Shown one piece after another: positions 1-5,087 of a stretch of 5,087 bases of DNA. The notes beneath the pieces are model-generated. The model did no database searches. It saw nothing but the letters and a program-made list of their open reading frames with translations, and had not been told where the DNA came from. A program made the position numbers and the translations under genes. Every line of letters begins with the position of its first letter. Position 1 is the first letter of the stretch. The stretch spans positions 1-5,087 of the forward strand of contig DNHK01000293.1 in assembly GCA_003485905.1 (NCBI GenBank), written 5' to 3'. The DNA is from Gammaproteobacteria bacterium. Lineage in GTDB: Bacteria; Pseudomonadota; Gammaproteobacteria; Arenicellales; Arenicellaceae.

Positions 1-310
1 GGAGTCTGCTCGTCGAGATATGAGCAATATCAACCTGAAAGGAGCAACCTTGCAGTACCCGATTGTTGCTACGCATGCTGGTTCGACCGTGGTGATGCGC
101 CCGGCATCTGAAGGTACGGGGATTATTGCTGGCGGTACAATGCGTGCTGTATTTGAAGCAGTTGGTGTAAGAGATGTCTTGGCCAAGTGCATAGGATCTA
201 CTAATCCGGTAAATGTTGTTCGAGCAACGTTGAAGGGATTAAGAGCTATAAATAGCCCTGAAAATGTCGCAGCAAAACGCGGCAAATCAGTTGCGGAGAT
301 TCTGGCTTAA
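1..310 (+). CDS. rpsE: 30S ribosomal protein S5, C-terminal part (5' end outside window)
   Basis: S5 is a primary-to-secondary binding protein of the small subunit, contacting 16S rRNA near S4 and S8 and contributing to decoding accuracy. The reading frame is open from base 2 ([12 protein letters not shown]...), so the ATG at 20 is an internal methionine and not the start. About 102 residues are visible of a family length near 166. The visible part is the C-terminal domain, with the hallmark stretches [12 protein letters not shown], GSTNPxNVVRAT and the ending [19 protein letters not shown]. These match E. coli S5 almost block for block. The N-terminal double-stranded RNA-binding-like S5 domain lies upstream of the window. 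The gene ends with TAA, 41 bases before rpmD. Identification is secure; only the missing 5' part is unseen. Confidence 0.97.
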   Translation, partial: ESARRDMSNINLKGATLQYPIVATHAGSTVVMRPASEGTGIIAGGTMRAVFEAVGVRDVLAKCIGSTNPVNVVRATLKGLRAINSPENVAAKRGKSVAEILA

Positions 311-347
311 GCCAGCTCCCTAAACACCTAATTTATTATTGAGCTGG
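302..347 (+). promoter_or_regulatory. Two mutually exclusive hairpins between rpsE and rpmD
   Basis: CTGGCTT at 302-308 and AAGCCAG at 309-315 form a perfect 14-base palindrome across the rpsE stop codon. As RNA this gives a 5-bp stem (302-306 with 311-315) closed by UUAA. The second arm also fits a different partner: CCAGCTC at 312-318 is the exact complement of GAGCTGG at 341-347, giving a 7-bp stem with a 22-base loop. The GAGCTGG arm lies where the rpmD ribosome binding site must be, five bases before its ATG. The long hairpin would mask that site. A ribosome finishing rpsE would open both structures, so translational coupling of L30 to S5 is a reasonable inference. The pairing is seen in the sequence; the function is not proven. 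Confidence 0.5.
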
Positions 348-351
348 AAAA

Positions 352-543
352 ATGGCTAAAGATAAAACTGTAAAAGTTACTTTGAAGAAGAGCGTGATCG
401 GACGTGGGCGTAAGCAAATAGCCTGTGTGAAAGGCCTCGGTCTACGCCGTTTACATCAAACGGTTGACGTGTTGGACACGCCGGCTAATCGAGGCATGAT
501 AAATAAGATTTCTTTCATGCTTGCTGTTGAAGAGGGCTCCTAG
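352..543 (+). CDS. rpmD: 50S ribosomal protein L30
   Basis: L30 is a small, non-universal protein of the large subunit that binds 23S rRNA. The 63-residue product has the L30 fold signature: an N-terminal strand ([14 protein letters not shown]), then the conserved [11 protein letters not shown] segment (about residues 29-39) and [20 protein letters not shown] at the end. It is slightly longer than the 59-residue E. coli protein, with one or two extra residues near the N-terminus and a GS tail. The ATG is chosen because MAKxKTVKV is the expected N-terminus. The upstream Shine-Dalgarno is weak (GAGCTGG) and can be hidden in a hairpin. The stop codon TAG directly abuts the rplO start. Confidence 0.96.
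   Translation: MAKDKTVKVTLKKSVIGRGRKQIACVKGLGLRRLHQTVDVLDTPANRGMINKISFMLAVEEGS
532..535 (+). promoter_or_regulatory. rplO ribosome binding site inside rpmD
   Basis: GAGG, within the last codons of rpmD, lies eight bases before the rplO ATG. Because rplO begins on the base after the rpmD stop, this internal Shine-Dalgarno fixes the rplO start. It also means ribosomes ending on rpmD sit on top of the rplO start, which favours re-initiation. Confidence 0.7.
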
Positions 544-978
544 ATGAGACTAAATACTATAAAACCTGCTGAAGGCTCTAAGAAAAATGCAAAGCGCATT
601 GGCCGTGGTATGGGCTCCGGTTCAGGTAAAACTGCCGGTCGAGGACATAAAGGACAAAAATCACGAACAGGTGGTTCCATAAGAGTTGGGTTTGAAGGTG
701 GTCAAATGCCGATTCAACGCCGCTTGCCTAAACGTGGATTTAGCTCCGCAATGTCACGCGTAACGGCAGAGATTCGTTTGCATGAATTGAATAAAGTTAA
801 GTCCGGCGATGTTGATTTGAACACATTGCTTGAAGCTGGGTTGATTAATCGCAATATTCTTCGCGCTAAAGTGGTGTTGTCTGGAGAGTTAGGTCAGGCG
901 GTGAATCTGAAAGGTATCCGAGCAACGGCTGGCGCGAAAGCGGCAATCGAAGCGGCCGGAGGCAAGGTAGAAGAATAA
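544..978 (+). CDS. rplO: 50S ribosomal protein L15
   Basis: L15 is a large-subunit assembly protein that threads a long, basic N-terminal extension through 23S rRNA. The product is 144 residues, the same length as in E. coli. The N-terminus [22 protein letters not shown] is followed by the glycine- and lysine-rich extension with [16 protein letters not shown] (about residues 27-42). Next come the [17 protein letters not shown] motif (about residues 50-66) and the C-terminal globular domain ending [15 protein letters not shown]. The start follows the rpmD TAG without any spacing. The stop TAA shares its last base with the secY ATG (TAATG). Nothing is truncated or unusual in the protein. Confidence 0.97.
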   Translation: MRLNTIKPAEGSKKNAKRIGRGMGSGSGKTAGRGHKGQKSRTGGSIRVGFEGGQMPIQRRLPKRGFSSAMSRVTAEIRLHELNKVKSGDVDLNTLLEAGLINRNILRAKVVLSGELGQAVNLKGIRATAGAKAAIEAAGGKVEE

Positions 979-2309
979 TGGCCGATACTGATGGAATAGC
1001 AGGTAGCTTTTCAAAGCTCAAGGAATTACGGCAACGTATATTCTTTGTGTTGGGGGCTTTTCTCGTCTATCGAATTGGAACTCATATTCCGGTTCCCGGG
1101 GTTGACCCTGGTGCGGTTGCTGAGATGTTCCGTCAGACACAAGGGTCGATCCTTGATGTGTTGAATATGTTTTCTGGTGGCGCACTTCAGCGCTTGTCCG
1201 TTATGGCACTTGGCGTAATGCCCTATATATCGGCTTCTATCATCATGCAGATGATGACTTCTATAGAACCTCGTTTGAAGCAATTAAAGGCAGAAGGCGA
1301 ATCTGGTAGACGTAAGATTCAACAATATACGCGGTATGGAACGGTGATTCTGGCTATTTTCCAGGGCATTGGTATATCAACTGCTGTTCAGGGTCAGCCG
1401 GGCGTAGTGTTAACACCAGGTTTAGGTTTTACTATTACGACAGTGATTACCTTGGTTGCTGGCACAATGTTTTTGGTCTGGCTAGGCGAACAGATTACCG
1501 AGCGCGGTATTGGTAATGGCATGTCGCTGATCATTTTTGCTGGCATTGTAGCTGGGTTGCCTGCCGCAGTAGCGGGTACGCTTGAATTGGCCAGAACTGG
1601 TGAATTTAGCCCCTTATTTGTAATTGGCTTGTTGATTGGTGTAATTGGGATTACGGCATTTGTCGTATTTGTTGAGCGTGGCCAGCGGAGAATTACTGTT
1701 AACTATGCTGCCCGTCAGCAAGGTAGACAGATGATGCAGGCGCCGGCAAGTTACTTTCCTTTGAAGATGAATATGGCAGGTGTTATTCCGCCTATATTTG
1801 CTTCTAGTATTATTTTATTTCCTGCTTCTTTAGTGAATTTCTTTGGTACTAGTACCGAGGGTGTCGCAGGTGCTTTAAGGAGTTTTTCTACCTTGATGCA
1901 GCCAGGGGAGCCTGTGTATACATTGTTGTATATAGGCATGATTCTATTTTTTGCGTTTTTCTATACGGCTTTAACGTTTGATCCAAAAGACATTGCAGAA
2001 AACTTGAAAAAATCAGGTGCTTTTGTTCCTGGAATTAGACCTGGACAGCAGACCGCAAATTATATTGATAGTGTGGTATCAAAGTTAACTTTAGTTGGTG
2101 CGTTTTACTTGTGTATCGTGTGCCTGTTACCCGAGTTAATGATAGTGAATTGGAACGTACCGTTTTACTTTGGTGGCACGTCGTTATTGATTATCGTTGT
2201 GGTACTAATGGATCTAATGGGGCAAATTCAGTCACATTTAATGTCCCAGCAATATGAAAGTTTGATGAAGAAGACCAACCTTACGGGTGGTGGATCTCGT
2301 CGTCGTTAG
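978..2309 (+). CDS. secY: Protein translocase subunit SecY
   Basis: SecY forms the protein-conducting channel of the inner membrane with SecE and SecG. SecA drives preproteins through it, and translating ribosomes deliver membrane proteins to it. The product is 443 residues, identical in length to E. coli SecY, with the expected ten hydrophobic segments. Visible landmarks are YRIGTHIPVPG at the first membrane helix (31-41), the plug region around NMFSGGAL (63-70), MPYISASII of helix 2 (81-89), EGESGRRKIQQYTRYGT (106-122) and WLGEQITERGIGNG (168-181). Further on are FVERGQRRITVNYA (231-244) and the cytoplasmic loop with FVPGIRPG (349-356); Arg354 corresponds to the essential E. coli Arg357 needed for SecA-driven export. 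The tail is basic (SRRR). The ATG overlaps the rplO stop, with AGGTAG at 965-970 as a modest Shine-Dalgarno. SecY output is therefore tied to ribosomal-protein synthesis. Confidence 0.98.
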   Translation: MADTDGIAGSFSKLKELRQRIFFVLGAFLVYRIGTHIPVPGVDPGAVAEMFRQTQGSILDVLNMFSGGALQRLSVMALGVMPYISASIIMQMMTSIEPRLKQLKAEGESGRRKIQQYTRYGTVILAIFQGIGISTAVQGQPGVVLTPGLGFTITTVITLVAGTMFLVWLGEQITERGIGNGMSLIIFAGIVAGLPAAVAGTLELARTGEFSPLFVIGLLIGVIGITAFVVFVERGQRRITVNYAARQQGRQMMQAPASYFPLKMNMAGVIPPIFASSIILFPASLVNFFGTSTEGVAGALRSFSTLMQPGEPVYTLLYIGMILFFAFFYTALTFDPKDIAENLKKSGAFVPGIRPGQQTANYIDSVVSKLTLVGAFYLCIVCLLPELMIVNWNVPFYFGGTSLLIIVVVLMDLMGQIQSHLMSQQYESLMKKTNLTGGGSRRR

Positions 2310-2337
2310 ATTTGTTTTTACTGGTATAGGAGCGTTG

Positions 2338-2358
2338 ATGCATTCCTGTGCTGGTTGA
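2338..2358 (+). other. Six-codon mini-ORF with strong Shine-Dalgarno upstream of rpmJ
   Basis: AGGAG at 2328-2332 is followed after five bases by ATG, five further codons and TGA, giving MHSCAG. This is the best Shine-Dalgarno placement in any intergenic region of the window, and it does not serve rpmJ, whose ATG lies 20 bases after the mini-ORF stop and in another frame. It may be a leader peptide that loads ribosomes for rpmJ by re-initiation, or the relic of a displaced start. It may equally be chance. The peptide itself suggests no function. Confidence 0.3.
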
Positions 2359-2378
2359 ACCCAAGTAGGCAAAATATT

Positions 2379-2492
2379 ATGAAAGTTAGAGCATCAGTAA
2401 AGAAAATTTGTCGGAACTGCAAGATTGTTCGACGCAAGGGAGTGGTTCGGGTTATTTGTACTGACCCACGCCATAAGCAGCGTCAAGGTTAA
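2379..2492 (+). CDS. rpmJ: 50S ribosomal protein L36
   Basis: L36 is the smallest large-subunit protein, a zinc-ribbon polypeptide that stabilises a 23S rRNA junction late in assembly. The 37-residue product begins [21 protein letters not shown] and ends [11 protein letters not shown]. Zinc ligands are all present: Cys11, Cys14, Cys27 and His32, the standard C-X2-C-X12-C-X4-H pattern, so this is the zinc-binding (C+) form and not a zinc-independent paralogue. It is one residue shorter than E. coli L36, which carries an extra residue between the third Cys and the His; 37 is the common length. It is the last gene of the spc operon. Its Shine-Dalgarno is poor (AGG at 2367-2369). The gene is easily missed because of its size. 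Confidence 0.96.
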   Translation: MKVRASVKKICRNCKIVRRKGVVRVICTDPRHKQRQG

Positions 2493-2515
2493 GTAGTACC
2501 AAACCATTTAAATGC

Positions 2516-2544
2516 TTGAATTAGAAGTATTAAATCAGTATGCT
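2516..2544 (+). promoter_or_regulatory. Weak sigma70-like promoter candidate before rpsM
   Basis: TTGAAT at 2516-2521 and TATGCT at 2539-2544 are separated by 17 bases and each match four of six consensus positions. E. coli has an alpha-operon promoter in this same gap. Against the call, transcription would begin near 2551, inside the hairpin, so such a transcript would lack the left arm of the S4-control structure. Treat as tentative. Confidence 0.22.
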
Positions 2545-2580
2545 ACGCGCCCAATTTTAGGGCGATAGCAACTAAAGATC

Positions 2581-2584
2581 GGAG
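2581..2584 (+). promoter_or_regulatory. Ribosome binding site selecting the GTG start of rpsM
   Basis: GGAG lies eight bases before GTG at 2593. It supports the non-ATG start, which also gives the exact conserved N-terminus MARIAGIN. The site lies between the leader hairpin and the proposed pseudoknot partner in rpsM, so folding of the pseudoknot would trap or occlude it. Confidence 0.75.
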
Positions 2585-2592
2585 ACTATAGA

Positions 2593-2949
2593 GTGGCTCG
2601 AATTGCTGGCATCAACCTGCCCAGTCATAAACATATAGAGATAGCATTAACCTCTATTTACGGCGTAGGGCGCCCACGCGCGCAGAAAATCTGTGATAGT
2701 GCAGGCGTTGCACGAAACACTAAAGTAAATGCATTGAGTGAAGACCAGGCGGAGAAACTTCGCCAAACGGTTTCGCAGTTTGAGGTTGAAGGTGACCTTC
2801 GGCGTGAAGTCTCAATGAATATTAAACGATTGATGGATTTAGGCTGCTATCGCGGTTTGCGTCATCGTCGGGGCTTACCGGTAAACGGTCAGCGCACCAA
2901 AACTAATGCAAGGACTCGAAAGGGTCCGCGTAAACCTATTAAGAGATAG
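2593..2949 (+). CDS. rpsM: 30S ribosomal protein S13
   Basis: S13 sits in the head of the small subunit, contacts the P-site tRNA through its C-terminal tail and forms intersubunit bridges with L5. The product is 118 residues, the same as in E. coli. It starts [14 protein letters not shown], carries the helix-two-turn-helix segment with YGVGRPRA (about 23-30), and has the block [30 protein letters not shown] (about 68-97). It ends in the basic tail [20 protein letters not shown]. Translation starts at GTG, an initiation codon also used by E. coli rpsM. It is the first gene of the alpha operon, and its initiation region is the expected target of S4 feedback. A 54-base gap separates it from rpsK. 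Confidence 0.97.
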   Translation: MARIAGINLPSHKHIEIALTSIYGVGRPRAQKICDSAGVARNTKVNALSEDQAEKLRQTVSQFEVEGDLRREVSMNIKRLMDLGCYRGLRHRRGLPVNGQRTKTNARTRKGPRKPIKR

Positions 2950-3003
2950 AGTAGCGGATTAATTTCTGGCTAATTGCTAGATACAAAACCGGGATACCAA
3001 AAT

Positions 3004-3390
3004 ATGGCAACTGCGTCCAAATCAAAGAAGAAAGTCAAAAAGCACGTCGTAGACGGCATTGCTCACGTGCATGCGACTTTTAATAATACGATCATTACGA
3101 TCTCAGACCGTCATGGCAATGCGCTATGTTGGGCGACTGCCGGTGGTTCGGGTTTTCGCGGTTCTCGTAAGAGCACACCGTTTGCGGCGCAGGTAGCTGC
3201 GGATCGTTGTGGTAAAACCGCATTGGAATTCGGCATGAAGAATCTTGAAGTTCGTGTAAAGGGCCCTGGCCCCGGCAGGGATTCTGCTGTTCGAGCGTTG
3301 AATAATTGTGGGTTTGAAATTTCACAAATTACCGACGTTACTCCTATTCCTCACAATGGCTGCCGCCCACCGAAAAAACGTCGCGTATAG
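3004..3390 (+). CDS. rpsK: 30S ribosomal protein S11
   Basis: S11 lies on the platform of the small subunit next to the mRNA exit and the E site, with S18 and S6 as neighbours. From the ATG at 3004 the protein is 128 residues (E. coli 129). The basic N-terminus ([15 protein letters not shown]) precedes [25 protein letters not shown] (about 18-42), [24 protein letters not shown] (about 44-67), [21 protein letters not shown] (about 79-99) and the invariant end [18 protein letters not shown]. Asn118 before Gly corresponds to the Asn that becomes isoaspartate in E. coli S11. A TTG at 2974 is in frame but would add ten unconserved residues without a Shine-Dalgarno, so ATG with GGGA nine bases upstream is preferred. 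Confidence 0.97.
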   Translation: MATASKSKKKVKKHVVDGIAHVHATFNNTIITISDRHGNALCWATAGGSGFRGSRKSTPFAAQVAADRCGKTALEFGMKNLEVRVKGPGPGRDSAVRALNNCGFEISQITDVTPIPHNGCRPPKKRRV

Positions 3391-3398
3391 CGTGGCAA

Positions 3399-3436
3399 AT
3401 GTCTCGCCTGAACATTGCTCAGGCAGGCATGTTTTT
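3399..3436 (+). terminator. Intrinsic-terminator-like hairpin between rpsK and rpsD
   Basis: ATGTCT at 3399-3404 pairs with AGGCAT at 3425-3430 (one G-U pair), and GCCTGA at 3406-3411 pairs with TCAGGC at 3419-3424. This gives 12 base pairs interrupted only by a bulged C at 3405, with a seven-base loop (3412-3418). One G and then five T follow the stem (3432-3436). The shape is that of a rho-independent terminator with a short T tract. It begins nine bases after the rpsK stop and ends 35 bases before the rpsD start. Since rpsD and rpoA are essential and no clear promoter lies after it, partial termination (attenuation) or 3'-end protection of processed mRNA is more likely than full termination. 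Confidence 0.55.
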
Positions 3437-3471
3437 GAATAGACTAAATTTAATTTAATAGAGACCAAATA

Positions 3472-4095
3472 ATGGCTAGATATCTGGGACCCACCTGTAA
3501 GTTGGCAAGACGAGAAGGTACGGATCTGTTCCTGAAAAGCCCGGTTCGCCCAATTGATTCGAAGTGTCGAATTGATCGATTGCCTGGACAAAGTCCTACG
3601 GCAAGACGTGGAAGACCGACTGTATATGGTACGCAGCTGCGCGAAAAGCAAAAGCTACGTCGAATATACGGAGTGCTTGAGAAACAGTTTTGTGGTTATT
3701 ATGACGAAGCGGCACGGCTTAGTGGTTCAACAGGTGAGAACCTATTGAACTTGCTTGAATCAAGACTTGATAACGTTGTTTATCGAATGGGTTTTGGTGT
3801 GACGCGATCTGAAGCACGGCAACTTGTAAGTCATAAATCAATTCTTGTAAATGGCACTATCGTTAATATCCCTTCTTATCAGGTAAAGCCTGGTGACGAA
3901 ATTGAAATTCGTGAGAAATCTAAAGCCCAATTGCGTATTACTGCTGCCTTAGAAATTGCGGAACAAATTGGATTCCCTCAGTGGACTGAAGTTGACTCTA
4001 AAGCGAAAAAGGGTGTTTTTAAATCGCCACCTGATCGGTCCGAAATATTTGCTGACATCGACGAGTCGTTAGTTGTCGCGTTGTATTCTAAGTAA
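3472..4095 (+). CDS. rpsD: 30S ribosomal protein S4
   Basis: S4 is a primary 16S rRNA-binding protein that nucleates assembly of the 30S body, affects decoding accuracy and, in gammaproteobacteria, represses its own operon. The product is 207 residues (E. coli 206). It starts [23 protein letters not shown] and continues with [19 protein letters not shown] (about 55-73). The S4 RNA-binding domain spans about residues 97-160, with [31 protein letters not shown] at its start. The end [19 protein letters not shown] is typical. Only Cys9 and Cys32 remain near the N-terminus, so the four-Cys zinc site of some S4 proteins is absent. The segment after PGQ (residues 41-51) departs from the usual HG...LSD pattern and holds the extra residue. 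The Shine-Dalgarno is weak (GAGA at 3461-3464). Confidence 0.97.
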   Translation: MARYLGPTCKLARREGTDLFLKSPVRPIDSKCRIDRLPGQSPTARRGRPTVYGTQLREKQKLRRIYGVLEKQFCGYYDEAARLSGSTGENLLNLLESRLDNVVYRMGFGVTRSEARQLVSHKSILVNGTIVNIPSYQVKPGDEIEIREKSKAQLRITAALEIAEQIGFPQWTEVDSKAKKGVFKSPPDRSEIFADIDESLVVALYSK

Positions 4096-4171
4096 TTTGA
4101 TACTTATCGATTTACTTAAGAAATATCTAATTGATTGAACGGCCCGACCTAGAAATACGGAGAAATACCAA
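4096..4171 (+). promoter_or_regulatory. rpsD-rpoA spacer with rpoA ribosome binding site and short direct repeat
   Basis: The spacer is AT-rich and holds no hairpin worth the name. GGAG at 4159-4162 is nine bases before the rpoA ATG and is a good Shine-Dalgarno. It is flanked by two copies of AGAAATAC (4151-4158 and 4161-4168). TTGATA at 4097-4102 looks like a -35 box, but no acceptable -10 box follows at 16-18 bases, so I do not call a promoter here. Confidence 0.5.
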
Positions 4172-5087
4172 ATGGCAGATTCTGCTACGAGTTTTTTAAA
4201 ACCAAAACTGGTTGATGTAAATACAGAAGATGGCACTCGATCACGAGTGACGATCGAACCATTAGAACGCGGTTTTGGGTACACATTGGGGCATGCGATG
4301 CGTCGCATCCTCTTGTCTTCTATGCCCGGCAGTAAAATTACTGACGTGCGTATAGATGGTGTGTTGCATGAGTATTCAACCATCGAAGGTGTGCAAGAAG
4401 ATGTCATCGACATTCTGATGAATCTAAAAAGTGTATCTTTACTAAAGCATTCAACTGAAACTGTGGTGCTTAAGCTATATAAGGAAGGCCCTGGTGTAGT
4501 GACCGCTGCCGATATACAACTGGATCATGAAATTGAAGTCGTTAATCCTGAGCAAGTTATTTGTAACTTGTCAAAAGAAGGAAAGATTAGCGCTGAATTA
4601 ACCATTCGAAATGGTCGAGGTTATGAAACAGTAGATCAACGTAAGCAAACAGACGAAGACAAGCAGATCGGTATGATGCAGCTTGATGTTTCCTATAGCC
4701 CAGTGTTGCGAGTATCTTATTCTGTTGACAATGCGCGAGTTGAACAGCGGACCGATTTGGATAAGTTGACTTTGAATCTTGAGACTGATGGTTCGATTGA
4801 GCCAGAAGACGCGGTTCGCCGAGCAGCAACTATATTGCACCAACAGATTGCTGTATTTGTTAATCTCGAAGAGACCGAAGCTGAAGAAGAGGAAGATTTA
4901 GGTCCAGAAATTGATCCTGTGTTATTGCGTCCGGTTGACGAACTTGAGTTGACGGTACGTTCAGCAAACTGCCTTAAAGCAGAAAGTATTTACTATATCG
5001 GTGATTTGGTTCAGCGAAGTGAGGTTGAGTTGCTAAAAACGCCTAATTTGGGGAAAAAATCTTTAACCGAAATAAAAGATGTTTTAG
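4172..5087 (+). CDS. rpoA: DNA-directed RNA polymerase subunit alpha (3' end outside window)
   Basis: The alpha subunit dimerises to scaffold RNA polymerase assembly, and its C-terminal domain binds UP elements and activators. The frame is open for 305 codons to the window edge; compared with E. coli (329 residues) about two dozen residues are missing. The N-terminal domain shows [13 protein letters not shown] sequence ([25 protein letters not shown], 29-53), [16 protein letters not shown] (62-77) and the dimer and beta-contact region through [12 protein letters not shown] (188-199). A very acidic linker (233-242) leads to the CTD, where [10 protein letters not shown] (262-271) and [11 protein letters not shown] (290-300) are present. 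Arg263 corresponds to the DNA-contacting Arg265 of E. coli. The start follows a good GGAG. Downstream rplQ is expected. Confidence 0.97.
   Translation, partial: MADSATSFLKPKLVDVNTEDGTRSRVTIEPLERGFGYTLGHAMRRILLSSMPGSKITDVRIDGVLHEYSTIEGVQEDVIDILMNLKSVSLLKHSTETVVLKLYKEGPGVVTAADIQLDHEIEVVNPEQVICNLSKEGKISAELTIRNGRGYETVDQRKQTDEDKQIGMMQLDVSYSPVLRVSYSVDNARVEQRTDLDKLTLNLETDGSIEPEDAVRRAATILHQQIAVFVNLEETEAEEEEDLGPEIDPVLLRPVDELELTVRSANCLKAESIYYIGDLVQRSEVELLKTPNLGKKSLTEIKDVL

Larger units (their letters stand above)
2493..2592 (+). promoter_or_regulatory. Alpha-operon leader, probable S4-binding translational control RNA
   Basis: The 100 bases before rpsM carry a strong hairpin. TGCTA at 2541-2545 pairs with TAGCA at 2566-2570, and CGCCC at 2548-2552 pairs with GGGCG at 2560-2564. 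That makes ten base pairs around a small internal loop (two bases on the left, one on the right), closed by the loop AATTTTA. No T tract follows, so it is not an intrinsic terminator. In E. coli, S4 represses this operon by binding a pseudoknot that links a hairpin upstream of the rpsM ribosome binding site to codons 2-10. Here the loop bases 2553-2557 (AAUUU) can pair with 2600-2604 (GAAUU, one G-U pair) inside codons 3-4 of rpsM, the same arrangement. Position and topology support the call; S4 binding itself is inferred from the family. Confidence 0.62.

Noticed and set aside
1026..1283. 85-residue ORF on the minus strand within secY
   Set aside because: It lies wholly inside secY, has no family resemblance or Shine-Dalgarno that I can see, and its composition is that of an antisense shadow.
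2555..2577. Local H-type pseudoknot between the leader loop UUUUA and UAAAG just after the stem
   Set aside because: With the full ten-pair stem only two bases remain to cross it, which is sterically unlikely; it would work only if the outer five pairs opened.
2966..2980. Small hairpin CTGGC/GCTAG between rpsM and rpsK
   Set aside because: Only five pairs including a G-U, no T tract, and no position that would clearly control rpsK.
2974..3003. Upstream TTG start extending S11 by ten residues
   Set aside because: The extension is not found in S11 proteins and lacks a Shine-Dalgarno; ATG at 3004 gives the normal length.
3435..3461. Possible promoter TTGAAT with AT-rich -10 before rpsD
   Set aside because: No good -10 box at 16-18 bases, and a transcript from it would begin almost at the rpsD ribosome binding site.
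3322..3651. 109-residue ORF on the minus strand across the rpsK-rpsD junction
   Set aside because: It covers the ends of two certain genes and the terminator-like hairpin, with no recognisable protein motif.
3554..3748. 64-residue ORF in another + frame inside rpsD
   Set aside because: Out-of-frame shadow of S4; the S4 frame is conserved through this whole stretch.
4097..4126. Possible promoter TTGATA before rpoA
   Set aside because: The -35 box is good but the best -10 candidate at an allowed distance, AAATAT, matches only half or fewer of the consensus positions.
4069..4413. 114-residue ORF on the minus strand over the rpoA start
   Set aside because: Antisense to conserved rpoA codons; the translation resembles no known family.
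4587..4843. Two overlapping minus-strand ORFs of about 80 residues inside rpoA
   Set aside because: Both are antisense shadows of the rpoA N-terminal domain and conflict with each other.
1..5087. A hidden novel system or mobile insertion in the window
   Set aside because: Every gene is a core ribosomal, secretion or polymerase gene in standard order, and no gap exceeds about 100 bases, so there is no room for an inserted module.

Overview
The window is a conserved chromosomal block of ribosomal-protein genes: the 3' half of the spc operon running directly into the alpha operon. All genes lie on the + strand, in the order rpsE (3' part), rpmD, rplO, secY, rpmJ, rpsM, rpsK, rpsD, rpoA (5' part). 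This order and protein signatures very close to those of E. coli and Pseudomonas point to a gammaproteobacterium. Examples are the full C-terminal block of S11, S13 ending in GPRKPIKR, SecY of exactly 443 residues, and the alpha-subunit CTD motif VRSANCLK. By eye the base composition is moderate and slightly AT-leaning, which would suit an environmental or marine lineage, but I cannot name a genus.

Bases 1-2309 (spc part): the C-terminal 102 residues of S5 enter from the left edge. A short gap with two competing hairpins precedes L30. L30, L15 and SecY are then packed without gaps: the rplO ATG directly follows the rpmD stop, and the secY ATG overlaps the rplO stop by one base. Tight translational coupling is likely. 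After secY, a 69-base spacer holds the best Shine-Dalgarno in any of the gaps, but it serves a six-codon mini-ORF and not rpmJ. The 37-residue L36 gene follows.

Bases 2493-5087 (alpha part): a 100-base leader with a strong hairpin precedes rpsM, which starts with GTG. Its position and shape match the site where S4 represses the alpha operon in E. coli. S13 and S11 follow. The rpsK-rpsD gap holds a terminator-like hairpin with a T tract, which could attenuate transcription into rpsD and rpoA. S4 is complete, with an atypical loop after its PGQ motif. RpoA runs off the right edge about two dozen residues before its expected end; rplQ would be expected next.

Together the genes make parts of both ribosomal subunits, the SecYEG channel and the RNA polymerase alpha subunit, coupling translation, secretion and transcription capacity. 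I see no mobile element, tRNA, rRNA, CRISPR array or foreign gene. The proteins are ordinary; what deserves a second look is the RNA-level structure in the gaps between genes.
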